Of a stretch of DNA of 36,616 nt, positions 29,380 through 36,616 are shown one piece after another. The notes beneath the pieces are model-generated. The model saw only the letters and a program-made list of their open reading frames with translations, was not told the origin of the DNA and did no database searches. Position numbers and translations under genes: made by a program. Origin of the DNA: a virus; the IMG/VR virus record IMGVR_UViG_3300045119_000125, positions 1-36,616 of that record; one strand, 5' to 3'. Positions within the stretch are counted from its first letter, which is position 1. Every line of letters begins with the position of its first letter.

Positions 29380-30720
29380 TCAGCTGCTGTGACCGGCGGG
29401 GAACGCACCGAACACGAACGCCTTCGGTCGCGCCACCGCGAGCGCGAGACGCTCTTCGCACAAGATCGTCACCATGTTGCGCGTGAAATTGTCGTTATCC
29501 TCATTGCTCACGAGGATCTGCGCCACTTCGCGATCGAAGATTGTCGCCGCCAACTTGAACGCACCGACCAAGAAATCTCCGGCTGCCATCGAATAGCACT
29601 GCACGACCGGCACGCCCCATAACATCGGCGGCGTGTTCGTCGAAGGCACTGCGAGGATGTACCGACCGAAGCTGTCCTTCGTCAGCTCGAGGGTGTGCCA
29701 GTCAGTCGGCGAGAGCACGATGCCCGTCGTCGGGTAAAAGGCCAACTGAACCTGCAGCATCGCGTGACGCAGAATGTCGATCATCGTGTCGCCGCTCTTA
29801 TCGAATGCGGTCGAGAACGAGGTCGCCTGCGGCACCAACCCGAGCAGATTGTCGCCGTTGCCGTCGCCGAACATGATCTGCTTTTCCTCTTCGAGCTTGA
29901 GCCCGAACTGCAGACGGCCGTTGATCAGCGTCGCGAGCTGCTTGAAGTCGGCGAGGATCTGCTTCGAGGCTTTGATCCAATGCGCGATCGTCTGCACCGG
30001 CACGGTCAGACGCGAGTAGGTGATATCGGATTGCGGCTTGACCGCACCTTCCGAGACCACATTCGCCGCGTTCGTGAACACGTTCTCGGCCACCCACTCG
30101 ATCAAGTTCGTTTCGGTCGTGCCCTGATCGAGCAGATCGCGAACCACCAACGGCTGAAACGCCGGGATCACGGGAGTCGGGAGGAACTCAGGGAACGCAC
30201 CCGCGCCGCCCGATGTCGAGCCGCTCGTGATGTTTTTCATTCGCACGGCGACGCTGTGCCGAATGTTATGGCCCTTCTCGTGAAACTCCTTGAACTCGGG
30301 GCTCTCGATGAAGATCTGACCGGGCGTCTTCGCTTTCACATTGCGACCGGCCATACCGGCGAAGCCCGTCAGGATCTGCTGCTCCAGCGAGAGAATGCGC
30401 GCGTCTTGCTTCTCGCGTGCTGCTTTCAGCTCGCCGAACAATGGGCCACCGGTCTTGTTCAGATCCGCGACTGCTTGCTTGGTCGACTCTTGGATCTCGC
30501 CGAATGTTTTGATATCGGCCTGCGTCTTCGTGATGACCTCGCCGACTTCCTTGAAGTGCTTCGAGAGCGCGGCTTCGATCTTCGCCATGATCTTCGCTTC
30601 ATCGTCAGCGTCGGCCAGCGCCATCGGGCCGCTGTAGTGAAAGCCCTCGCTGTGCAGAATGGCGCTCGTCGCCATGTCGATCACGCCACGCGTGATGATT
30701 CGTCGGGAATTGCGGGACAT
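29380..30720 (-). CDS. Major capsid protein, HK97-like (446 aa)
   Basis: ATG at 30720 follows TAGGAGCACC at ideal spacing. The N-terminal 135 residues are a coiled-coil delta (scaffold) domain (EAKIMAKIEAALSKHFKEVG), probably removed by the protease encoded upstream, and the mature HK97-fold part follows. Recognisable stretches are PVIPAFQPLVVRDLLDQG near 183-200, AHWIKASKQILADFKQLATL near 247-266, FGDGNGDNLLGLVPQATS near 286-303 and the C-terminal EERLALAVARPKAFVFGAF. It forms the icosahedral shell. Confidence 0.93.
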   Translation of the reverse strand: MSRNSRRIITRGVIDMATSAILHSEGFHYSGPMALADADDEAKIMAKIEAALSKHFKEVGEVITKTQADIKTFGEIQESTKQAVADLNKTGGPLFGELKAAREKQDARILSLEQQILTGFAGMAGRNVKAKTPGQIFIESPEFKEFHEKGHNIRHSVAVRMKNITSGSTSGGAGAFPEFLPTPVIPAFQPLVVRDLLDQGTTETNLIEWVAENVFTNAANVVSEGAVKPQSDITYSRLTVPVQTIAHWIKASKQILADFKQLATLINGRLQFGLKLEEEKQIMFGDGNGDNLLGLVPQATSFSTAFDKSGDTMIDILRHAMLQVQLAFYPTTGIVLSPTDWHTLELTKDSFGRYILAVPSTNTPPMLWGVPVVQCYSMAAGDFLVGAFKLAATIFDREVAQILVSNEDNDNFTRNMVTILCEERLALAVARPKAFVFGAFPAGHSS

Positions 30721-30732
30721 TGCTTGGTGCTC

Positions 30733-31413
30733 CTACTTGATTTTGAAATTGGAAATAAACTTCGTCAGATTCTCGACTGACTCATCGCTGAGCCCTGCAC
30801 CAGCGTCCCGCTGCTTCAGGAATTTCGCATAGCCGAGCGTCGAGATCTGCTCGGCCTGCTTTCGACTGTAGCCGCCTGCATCCCGCAGAAAGCTCTCGAA
30901 TTGACGGATGGTAGGGGTCTCGCCGGCGCCAAGCAAATTCTTGACATCGGTCACGACCGCTGACGTGTTCGCGGGGAAGGTCACGATCGAACACTCCCAC
31001 AGCTCGATCTCGGTCAGATTGTTGACGTTCGTCTCGCCGTCGTATTCTTCCCCGCCCATCGGCACGTTATAGCCGATCGATTGGCCGCGAATCGCGTTCG
31101 CTTTCATGAGCGCATGCGCTTCGCGAGCTTGCTGCACGTCCTTGATCAGCAGCTGACCCTCGGTGTAGAGCCCTTTGCTGTCTTCGCGCATCAGCGTGTA
31201 GGGGCCGATCGGCGATCGTGAGTCGTGCTGCCAGAGTATCGGGGGCAGTGCGCCCTTGGTTTTCCACTCTTCGAGCGTCTTCTGGAATGCCCCAGGCTTC
31301 ACGACGTCGCGATAGGCGTCGGCATTGTTGAAGACCGAGCCGTAACCGGCAAAGCTGCCATCGGTGTCCAGTGATTTCAGCTCGAATGCGAACTGCAGGC
31401 GCTTGATCTTCAT
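30733..31413 (-). CDS. Prohead protease, HK97 family (226 aa)
   Basis: The start overlaps the portal stop (ATGA). The N-terminus reads FAGYGSVFNNADAYRDVVKP near 21-40, LWQHD at 60-64 supplies the catalytic His63, and RGQSIGY at 109-115 supplies the catalytic Ser112, in the spacing expected for the family. The C-terminal third is helical (IRQFESFLRDAGGYSRKQAE), probably autolytically removed. It cleaves the capsid scaffold domain during maturation and lies directly between portal and capsid genes. Confidence 0.92.
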   Translation of the reverse strand: MKIKRLQFAFELKSLDTDGSFAGYGSVFNNADAYRDVVKPGAFQKTLEEWKTKGALPPILWQHDSRSPIGPYTLMREDSKGLYTEGQLLIKDVQQAREAHALMKANAIRGQSIGYNVPMGGEEYDGETNVNNLTEIELWECSIVTFPANTSAVVTDVKNLLGAGETPTIRQFESFLRDAGGYSRKQAEQISTLGYAKFLKQRDAGAGLSDESVENLTKFISNFKIK

Positions 31414-32798
31414 GACACTAGCTCCAGATACTTTTTCGGGGGTGGTGGTGGCGGAACTGGCTTCGCCGGAGGCTTGGGCTCTCCAGGCTGCTGCGTCGGT
31501 TGCCCGCCCATCTCTTCGAGCTTGTCGAGCGGGATCAGATTCGACTGCACCGTGAGCGAGTCGCCACCCGGCAGCGGCGGCAAGCCCTCTTGCGCGCGCA
31601 TCTCGTTTCGCGTCTTGATGCCGTTCTGACCGAAGCTCGAATAGAGCGCAGAGCGCGCAGCGCTGTCAGCGCCGAGCAGATCGTCGGTGTCGATCGACGC
31701 GTACAGGCTCGGGCGCTCTGACGGCAGCAGCAGACAGCGACCGATCGTGTCCTCGATGCGCCGCACGTAGGGGCGCAGATTGAGCGAGAGCCAACCGAGT
31801 AAGAGCTGCTCGATGCCGGAGCCCCAGGCGGTGACGCCTGCCGCCGCATGTCCGATTAGAACGGGCGGAACGCCGAACCACCGGCAGATATCCTCCACCG
31901 CGTACTGACGCGATGCGAGCAGCTGAACGTCCTGCGGGTTCATCGTGAGAGGCTCGAACGACAGACCCCCTTCCAGGGTGAAAAACGAACCGGCGCGCGC
32001 GCCTCCGGTCGTAAACTCTTGCAGCGAGTTCTGAAACTGCTCGCGATTTTCTTTTTTCAGCCACTTGTCCGACTTGATGAAACCGCCCGAGCGCAGCCCG
32101 TTGCGGAACACGTCGCTCGTCGCCTCTTCGCCCGCGATCGCGATGCCCATCGAATTGCGCGCGTACTGAATCGGCGAGAGCCCGACGAGCCCGTCCATCG
32201 TCTTGCCCTTCAGGTGGAAGATCTCAGCGGCTGAAAAGTCGAGCGACTCCAAGGGCGAATAGTATCGATATCTAATCGCGTACTTTTTCGGCTGCGTGCC
32301 CTCGATGTACTGACGATAGGGAACCATGTACTCGGGGCGGATCGGGTCGAGATTGATCACGTCGCCCTGCGAGTTGCGCGTGACGTACGCGTAACCGTTG
32401 CCCCACAGCAGATCGCTCGCGAGCATGAACTGCCAGAAATCTGACGGGCTCATGTCCTTGTTCGGCGCATACGCGAGCACTGAATACAGCGGGTTGTCGG
32501 TCTCCGGCGTGCCGTAGGTTGGGCCCGTGCGGCGATTGAGCACGAAGGGCAGCGTCGAGATCGTGTCGCTGATCAGCCAGATGCACGCCCAGGCGGCAGC
32601 GATCGAGAGCGCCCCGTTCGGCGTGATGACGCGACCTGTGTCGGCGCGCGCTGCGTTAATCGGCGGCTTCGCTTGACCGCCAGCGGCGACGGGGTAAAAG
32701 CCCCCAGCGAGTGAGCCTGCGCCGAAGTCGAAGAGTGAGTTAAAAAACTCGGCCGTTTTACTGTGAGTGACTCGCGAGATCGCCGAGCGAAGATTCAC
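31410..32798 (-). CDS. Portal protein, HK97 family (462 aa)
   Basis: GTG at 32798 overlaps the terminase stop (GTGA). The family pattern is visible: LSIAAAWACIWLISDTISTL near 65-84, LLWGNGYAYVTRNSQGDVIN near 130-149, GLVGLSPIQYARNSMGIAIA near 204-223, and VEDICRWFGVPPVLIGHAAA near 304-323. The C-terminus is a Pro-rich tail (AKPVPPPPPPKKYLEL). Twelve copies form the DNA entry channel at one capsid vertex and dock the terminase. Confidence 0.93.
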   Translation of the reverse strand: MNLRSAISRVTHSKTAEFFNSLFDFGAGSLAGGFYPVAAGGQAKPPINAARADTGRVITPNGALSIAAAWACIWLISDTISTLPFVLNRRTGPTYGTPETDNPLYSVLAYAPNKDMSPSDFWQFMLASDLLWGNGYAYVTRNSQGDVINLDPIRPEYMVPYRQYIEGTQPKKYAIRYRYYSPLESLDFSAAEIFHLKGKTMDGLVGLSPIQYARNSMGIAIAGEEATSDVFRNGLRSGGFIKSDKWLKKENREQFQNSLQEFTTGGARAGSFFTLEGGLSFEPLTMNPQDVQLLASRQYAVEDICRWFGVPPVLIGHAAAGVTAWGSGIEQLLLGWLSLNLRPYVRRIEDTIGRCLLLPSERPSLYASIDTDDLLGADSAARSALYSSFGQNGIKTRNEMRAQEGLPPLPGGDSLTVQSNLIPLDKLEEMGGQPTQQPGEPKPPAKPVPPPPPPKKYLELVS

Positions 32799-34576
32799 GC
32801 GCGCACCGGGCGCGCGAAGTAATCCGAGCCGTCACTGTCGTCTTGCGGCAGCGCTGCGAGCCCGAAGCACATAAACAGCGCGACCGCGCCGTCGATCTTG
32901 TCGGGGCTTTTCTGCTTGTTCGGTGCTACGTTCATATTCACATCCCAGCGCGGAACTACGTTCGCCATGTGCCACGTCAGCACCGGATCTGAGCCGTAGC
33001 GCAGATTGCCGTTGAGGTAGGCTGTCTCGCAGAGCTTCATCGCGGGGCTGAACGACTTCGGCCCCTGAATAAATGCGATCAACCCCGTGGGGTCTTCCGC
33101 TGTGGCGGCCGGAATCCCCTCTTCCTCGACGAGATCATTCACGAGCTGCGACGCATTCCACGGATCGTAAGCGATACTAATCGGATCGAATCGCTTGATA
33201 TCCGCGACCAGATCACGCTTTACGACGCCGTAGTCGATGGTTGCTCCCTCGCACTGCTTGACCAAACCGGCCTCGACCCACCCCGCATAGTTCACGCTCT
33301 TGCGCTCGGTGCGGTGCGCGACCGCTTCAGCCGGGACCCAAAAACGGCCCCAAGTGTAGTAGGTTTCCTTGAGCAACCACAATAAGCGCCACGCCACCAT
33401 GTCGGTCGTGCTCGCGAGATCGAACGCCGCCCAGCACTTCGCGCCGCGCAGCTGATCGAGTTCGATCGGGGCCCCGCCGCACTTGCGCCACTTCGAGAGG
33501 TTGGTCCAGGACGTCGCTGACGAGCTGCGCCGATTGAGCCGCTTGATGCGAAATTCCGCCGCCGTGCCGGGCATGTTCTGCGCTTCGATCGCGAGCTTGC
33601 GGGCCTCGCGCAAAATGATTGGATTGACGTCGATCAAGGGGTTTGCTTTGCACCATTTGCTCTCGTCGTAGTCGTCGTCCTCTTCGTCGATCGCGTAGTA
33701 CAGTGCGAGCATGTGATCCGCCTCGATCACGCCTTCGAGAATGTTATGACACATCGCGCGGATCTCGGGCCAGGGGCCGGGGGTCTCGAAGCCCTCGGTG
33801 GTGGTGTAGAGCACGAGCGGGGCTTCTCGTGCGCCTGCGGCCTGCCGGATCACATTGAGCAGATCGTGTGTCTTATGGGCATGGATCTCGTCGAGGCTTA
33901 CGTGGCTCGGATTGAGACCGTCCTGCGTGCTCGCCTTGGAGTTGATCGGCTTGAAAATTCCCCCGATTTCATAGCGCGCAATCGCATTCGCGAGCGCTTC
34001 GAGGTCGAATTCTGCCGCGAGATCTGGCAGCAGCTCGACCATGCGCTTCGCGACGTTGAAAACAATACGGGCCTGCGAGCCTGTGGTCGCTGCCGAGAGC
34101 ACTTGGGCGCCCTGCTCGTTTTCAAAGCAAAGGCAGTACAGCATGATTCCTGCCGCCAGCGTGCTCTTCGCATTCTTGCGGGCGACAGCGAGCAGCGCTG
34201 AGGTGAATCGACGATGCCCCGCGAGATTGCGAAAGCCGAATAGATTCACGAGGAAGAAAACGTGCGCGGGGTGCAGCGTGATATTCGGCGTGGACCACTT
34301 GCCCTCGACGTGCGGCAGCTGCTGCATGAACTCGCAGCAGTGATTCGCCCACTTCGGCGAGAACATGAACGGCGGGCGCTTGCGCTGCGAGCGCTTCAGA
34401 TCGGCAATGAATCGTTTGGCAGCGAGTCGGACCCACTTGCCGTATTTTCTGCGCTTCGTGTCGTCGATCGCGTCTTCGGCGTAAGCGATCGCGACGCTGA
34501 CGAAATCGCTAGGGTCGGAACTCTTTGAGCGCTCCGAAGGGGGACTGTGTTTTCTTTTTGCCGGAGACCTTGACAC
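32795..34576 (-). CDS. terL: Terminase large subunit (593 aa)
   Basis: ATPase and nuclease motifs are in order: Walker A-like ARKNAKST at 132-139, Walker B VSLDEIH at 226-232 (D229, E230), a YTTTEG coupling motif near 257-262, then the nuclease aspartates in AFDLAST (D386), AYDPWNAS (D471) and KIDGAVAL (D562). It belongs to the Terminase_1/HK97 type. It cuts concatemeric DNA and pumps it into the prohead. GTG at 34576 gives a 68-base overlap with the small subunit; no later start keeps the full N-terminus. Confidence 0.95.
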   Translation of the reverse strand: MSRSPAKRKHSPPSERSKSSDPSDFVSVAIAYAEDAIDDTKRRKYGKWVRLAAKRFIADLKRSQRKRPPFMFSPKWANHCCEFMQQLPHVEGKWSTPNITLHPAHVFFLVNLFGFRNLAGHRRFTSALLAVARKNAKSTLAAGIMLYCLCFENEQGAQVLSAATTGSQARIVFNVAKRMVELLPDLAAEFDLEALANAIARYEIGGIFKPINSKASTQDGLNPSHVSLDEIHAHKTHDLLNVIRQAAGAREAPLVLYTTTEGFETPGPWPEIRAMCHNILEGVIEADHMLALYYAIDEEDDDYDESKWCKANPLIDVNPIILREARKLAIEAQNMPGTAAEFRIKRLNRRSSSATSWTNLSKWRKCGGAPIELDQLRGAKCWAAFDLASTTDMVAWRLLWLLKETYYTWGRFWVPAEAVAHRTERKSVNYAGWVEAGLVKQCEGATIDYGVVKRDLVADIKRFDPISIAYDPWNASQLVNDLVEEEGIPAATAEDPTGLIAFIQGPKSFSPAMKLCETAYLNGNLRYGSDPVLTWHMANVVPRWDVNMNVAPNKQKSPDKIDGAVALFMCFGLAALPQDDSDGSDYFARPVRA

Positions 34577-34970
34577 GAGACCTCGATGAAGGCGTGAAGC
34601 CCAGCTCGCTCGCGGCTTTCGTCATCGCTGTATTGGCTCGATTGCGCGCGGTCACGAAAGGGTTATGCATCGGCTGGCCTTGCGGCGTCCGTACGACCAT
34701 CCCCATCTCTTGAACTCGTCGATCTGCTTCGAGAAACTCGGCAAAGTTCACGATGTAGGACGCGAATATGCCTACATCGAGCTTGCGAAGCAAACCTTCC
34801 GGCACATTCGCGAGCGTTGAGCACCACAGACGTCGCTGCGCAGGGGTAAAGGTCTCCGGCGCATCGACGAGAGCGCCCTCCGGCTGCGGCTCGTCCGTGT
34901 TCAAAGGTCGATGCCCCGGATTTCCGGCGACGATTTTGAGCCATGTGGGCTTGGGTTTTCGACCTCTCAT
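34509..34970 (-). CDS. terS: Terminase small subunit, P27 family (153 aa)
   Basis: The N-terminus MRGRKPKPTWLKIVAGNPGH followed by RPLNTDEPQP is the signature of the P27-type small terminase. The middle is helical (DVGIFASYIVNFAEFLEADR near 65-84), and SELGFTPSSRSRVKV near the C-terminus is also conserved. It binds the packaging site and hands DNA to the large subunit encoded in an overlapping frame. No strong ribosome-binding site is seen; the gap to the upstream gene is 17 bases. Confidence 0.92.
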   Translation of the reverse strand: MRGRKPKPTWLKIVAGNPGHRPLNTDEPQPEGALVDAPETFTPAQRRLWCSTLANVPEGLLRKLDVGIFASYIVNFAEFLEADRRVQEMGMVVRTPQGQPMHNPFVTARNRANTAMTKAASELGFTPSSRSRVKVSGKKKTQSPFGALKEFRP

Positions 34971-34987
34971 GACGCGAGACTATGCCA

Positions 34988-35875
34988 TCAGTGCGCGGAA
35001 ACGCCAGCGGGAGCGCGTCTCACTATCGCCATTCCGTAGTTATCGACGCCCTCGGGCAGCGTGAGCCCCTCTTTCAGCACGAGCTGCGTTCGCTGGAACG
35101 GCCTGTAGTTGATCTCGTGGTGGATGCGCTGAAATTTCCAGGTCAATCGAGTCACGTCGGGGTGCATCGCGACGAGCATCTCGCTTTTCGCTCGCGTGCC
35201 CTCCTTCGCGTAAAATTCCTCCGTGTTGCCGCCCTTGACCGTCTGCGTTCGCATCTTGGACTGCAGAAACGCGTTGAACTGCACCGTGCACCAGTTGCGC
35301 TTGAGCATGCGCAGGCTCAAGTCGGTGTCTTCGTTATAGCGACCGCGCCACCTGAAATCGACATCGTTTCTGATCAAGTTGCAGCTGTAGATGCGCGTAT
35401 TCGTGATGAACGGCGGCAGCTTTTGCTTTTGCTTAGCGAAAAAGAGGTAGTTCGGCCCCGCCATCGCGACATTGCGATACCTCAAGCAGAAATCTTCCAT
35501 GACTCTGAAGCAGGTTCCGTCGCTGACGCGCACTTTCAGATTGCGATTCAGCCGATAAAAGCAGCGAATATTGTCGTCCATGACCCAGTGCCACGCTGCT
35601 TGGTGCTTGATCGAATGCTCCCAGGCGAAGTTTCGAGCAGGCCCCGGACCCTTCGACTTTGAATCGCCGAGTCGATCGCACGTGTCATACCGTTCCTGGT
35701 AGCGTTTCGGCAGCACGAGCAAGCGATCGCGAGCGATCACAGCTGCGTAGGCGTCAAACTCCTGCTCTTCGATGATCACGAAGTAATCGACGCGCAGCTC
35801 GTCGAGCGCTTTGACGGTCATGCGCGAGTCCGCGCGACCCTTGCTGACGATGTAGATCGGGAACTGCGGCTTCAC
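34988..35875 (-). CDS. TAGT-like (TET-associated/GREB1-type) glycosyltransferase (295 aa)
   Basis: GTG at 35875 overlaps the upstream stop (GTGA). The N-terminus is FPIYIVSKGRADSRMTVKAL, then a strand-helix pattern with VDYFVIIEEQEFDAYAAV. WHWVMDDNIRCFYRLN carries the metal-binding DD (100-101), and RYNEDTDLSLRMLKRNW (E182, D183, D185) the acceptor-side acidic motif. This matches what I know of the phage TET-associated glycosyltransferase family, which is thought to add sugars to oxidised methyl-pyrimidines in DNA. No TET-like oxygenase lies in this window. It sits between a ParB-like gene and the terminase. Confidence 0.75.
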   Translation of the reverse strand: MKPQFPIYIVSKGRADSRMTVKALDELRVDYFVIIEEQEFDAYAAVIARDRLLVLPKRYQERYDTCDRLGDSKSKGPGPARNFAWEHSIKHQAAWHWVMDDNIRCFYRLNRNLKVRVSDGTCFRVMEDFCLRYRNVAMAGPNYLFFAKQKQKLPPFITNTRIYSCNLIRNDVDFRWRGRYNEDTDLSLRMLKRNWCTVQFNAFLQSKMRTQTVKGGNTEEFYAKEGTRAKSEMLVAMHPDVTRLTWKFQRIHHEINYRPFQRTQLVLKEGLTLPEGVDNYGMAIVRRAPAGVSAH

Positions 35876-36582
35876 GGCTTCGCGTCAGCTGCGCCCTCGA
35901 GCGACTCGACTCGCTGATCCTTGAGCACGTTTTTCTTGTCGATCGGGTGCCAAATGTACTTCGTCAGCGGCGTGAGCTGCTGCTTCACGAGCTTCGCGAA
36001 CGCTTGCACGTCCTTCTCGGTGCGAAAATGCACGATGATCGAGCGAAAGGCCATGCGATCGGGCTGATTGAACTCGGGCATGCCGCGCGCAAAGTGCCCT
36101 TGCGGGTCGAGTGGGTCGGCGTTCGGGGCCCACAATCGAGCGAGATCAGCGTCAGAAAAGCCGACGAGCGTCGTGTCGAATGCGTTGAGCTTCATCCATT
36201 CGACCTCTTCGCCGAGCTTGAGCATGTCCCAGTCAGCGTTCAGCGCGAGCTGATTGTCAGCGATCACGTACTGACGACGGGTGTCGGCGTCCATCCAGTC
36301 GGCGACGATGCACGGCGCAAATTCGAGGCCTAACTCCTGCGCTGCGAGCAGTCGACCGTGACCGGCGATGATCTCGCCGTCTGCTGAGATCAGAATCGGC
36401 ACTGTCCAGCCGAAGCGCTCGATCGAGCGAGCGAGCTGCGCGATCTGCACCGGGCTGTGCATGCGCGAGTTGCGCTCGAACGGTTTCAAGCTCTCGATCG
36501 CTCTCGATTCGATCGTTTTCGAGACGCTCAGCGGCGCTTTGGCGCTCAAGCTGCCCCCCTGGGCTTCAAATTCGCGACCCAC
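35872..36582 (-). CDS. ParB/sulfiredoxin-fold N-terminal domain protein (236 aa)
   Basis: Residues 25-110 form a ParB-like domain: NSRMHSPVQIAQLARSIERF near 38-57, VPILISADGEIIAGHGRLLA near 61-80 (the GHGR at 74-77 is the nucleotide-binding core) and LGLEFAPCIVADWMD. The C-terminal third (FRSIIVHFRTEKDVQAFAKL and WHPIDKKN) is a small domain seen in other phage proteins. There is no centromere-binding helix-turn-helix, so it is not a full partition ParB. GTG at 36582 is the longest start but has poor spacing; TTG at 36549 after GGGGGG is an alternative. It leads the leftward operon in this window. Confidence 0.8.
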   Translation of the reverse strand: MGREFEAQGGSLSAKAPLSVSKTIESRAIESLKPFERNSRMHSPVQIAQLARSIERFGWTVPILISADGEIIAGHGRLLAAQELGLEFAPCIVADWMDADTRRQYVIADNQLALNADWDMLKLGEEVEWMKLNAFDTTLVGFSDADLARLWAPNADPLDPQGHFARGMPEFNQPDRMAFRSIIVHFRTEKDVQAFAKLVKQQLTPLTKYIWHPIDKKNVLKDQRVESLEGAADAKP

Positions 36583-36616
36583 CCCTCGACTAAAAACGCG
36601 TCCGCAAAATAAAGCC

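Noticed and set aside
29695-30780. 361-codon + strand frame opposite the capsid gene
   Set aside because: The - strand encodes a clear HK97 capsid protein; the + frame is an Arg/Leu-rich shadow.
35872-36582. ParB-fold protein as the partner of the parS site at 8756
   Set aside because: It has the ParB N-terminal fold only, with no centromere-binding helix-turn-helix, so binding to parS is not expected; a host or off-window ParB is more likely.
1-36616. Cyanobacterial host inferred from GCGATCGC (HIP1) density
   Set aside because: The GTA-like tail genes, Rz/Rz1 and lambda-R-like endolysin point to a proteobacterial host, and GATC is generally abundant here; word counts alone are not enough to assign a cyanobacterium.
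1-36616. tRNA genes, CRISPR arrays, insertion sequences, attachment sites
   Set aside because: No cloverleaf, repeat array, transposase or integrase with flanking repeats could be seen on either strand.

Overview
The window is part of the genome of a tailed, double-stranded DNA siphovirus-like phage (or prophage) with a G+C-rich genome and a Gram-negative host. The host inference rests on an i-spanin/o-spanin pair, a lambda-R-type endolysin, and a head-tail gene order that matches the alphaproteobacterial gene transfer agent RcGTA (terminase, portal, protease, capsid, connectors, tail tube, G/GT chaperones, tape measure, DUF2460, DUF2163, NlpC/P60 peptidase, large host-specificity protein). 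An alphaproteobacterial host is the best guess; it is not proven. No integrase, repressor, polymerase or helicase lies in the window, so lifestyle and replication mode cannot be read from it.

Layout. Positions 1-9913 (+ strand) hold a tightly packed early/accessory operon: the 3' end of a probable single-strand annealing protein, several very small proteins, a GH71-like alpha-1,3-glucanase homologue, a PD-(D/E)XK exonuclease, a coiled-coil protein, a run of small zinc-ribbon proteins, a DUF932 protein, a membrane-anchored protein and an HTH protein. Most genes overlap by four bases (ATGA or GTGA). A 15-bp perfect palindrome at 4699-4713 lies in the only substantial gap. A perfect 16-bp chromosomal-type parS site (8756-8771) sits between the DUF932 gene and the next gene. 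The operon ends at a strong intrinsic terminator (9944-9973).

From 36582 down to 9954 (- strand) runs the late operon: ParB-like protein, TET-associated-type glycosyltransferase, small and large terminase, portal, prohead protease, major capsid protein, intrinsic terminator, then a block of six sugar/methyl-modification genes (about 24.5-29.2 kb), then head-tail connectors, tail tube, frameshifted tail chaperones, tape measure, four baseplate/tip genes, two adhesin-like genes, and a lysis cassette (small membrane protein, endolysin, holin, two membrane proteins, Rz with embedded Rz1).

The most unusual part is the modification block, inserted between the major capsid gene and the first connector gene. 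It holds two DUF115/GT42-like proteins, a GT-D/methyltransferase fusion, a stand-alone methyltransferase, a GT2 enzyme and a GT8-like enzyme. Its first enzyme has no start codon of its own and is joined to the preceding small gene through a canonical A_AAA_AAC slippery heptamer within a nine-A run. With the TAGT-like glycosyltransferase next to the terminase, this suggests a virion or DNA glycosylation system. The other notable observations are the parS site, the GH71 homologue in an early operon, and the strong over-representation of GCGATCGC.
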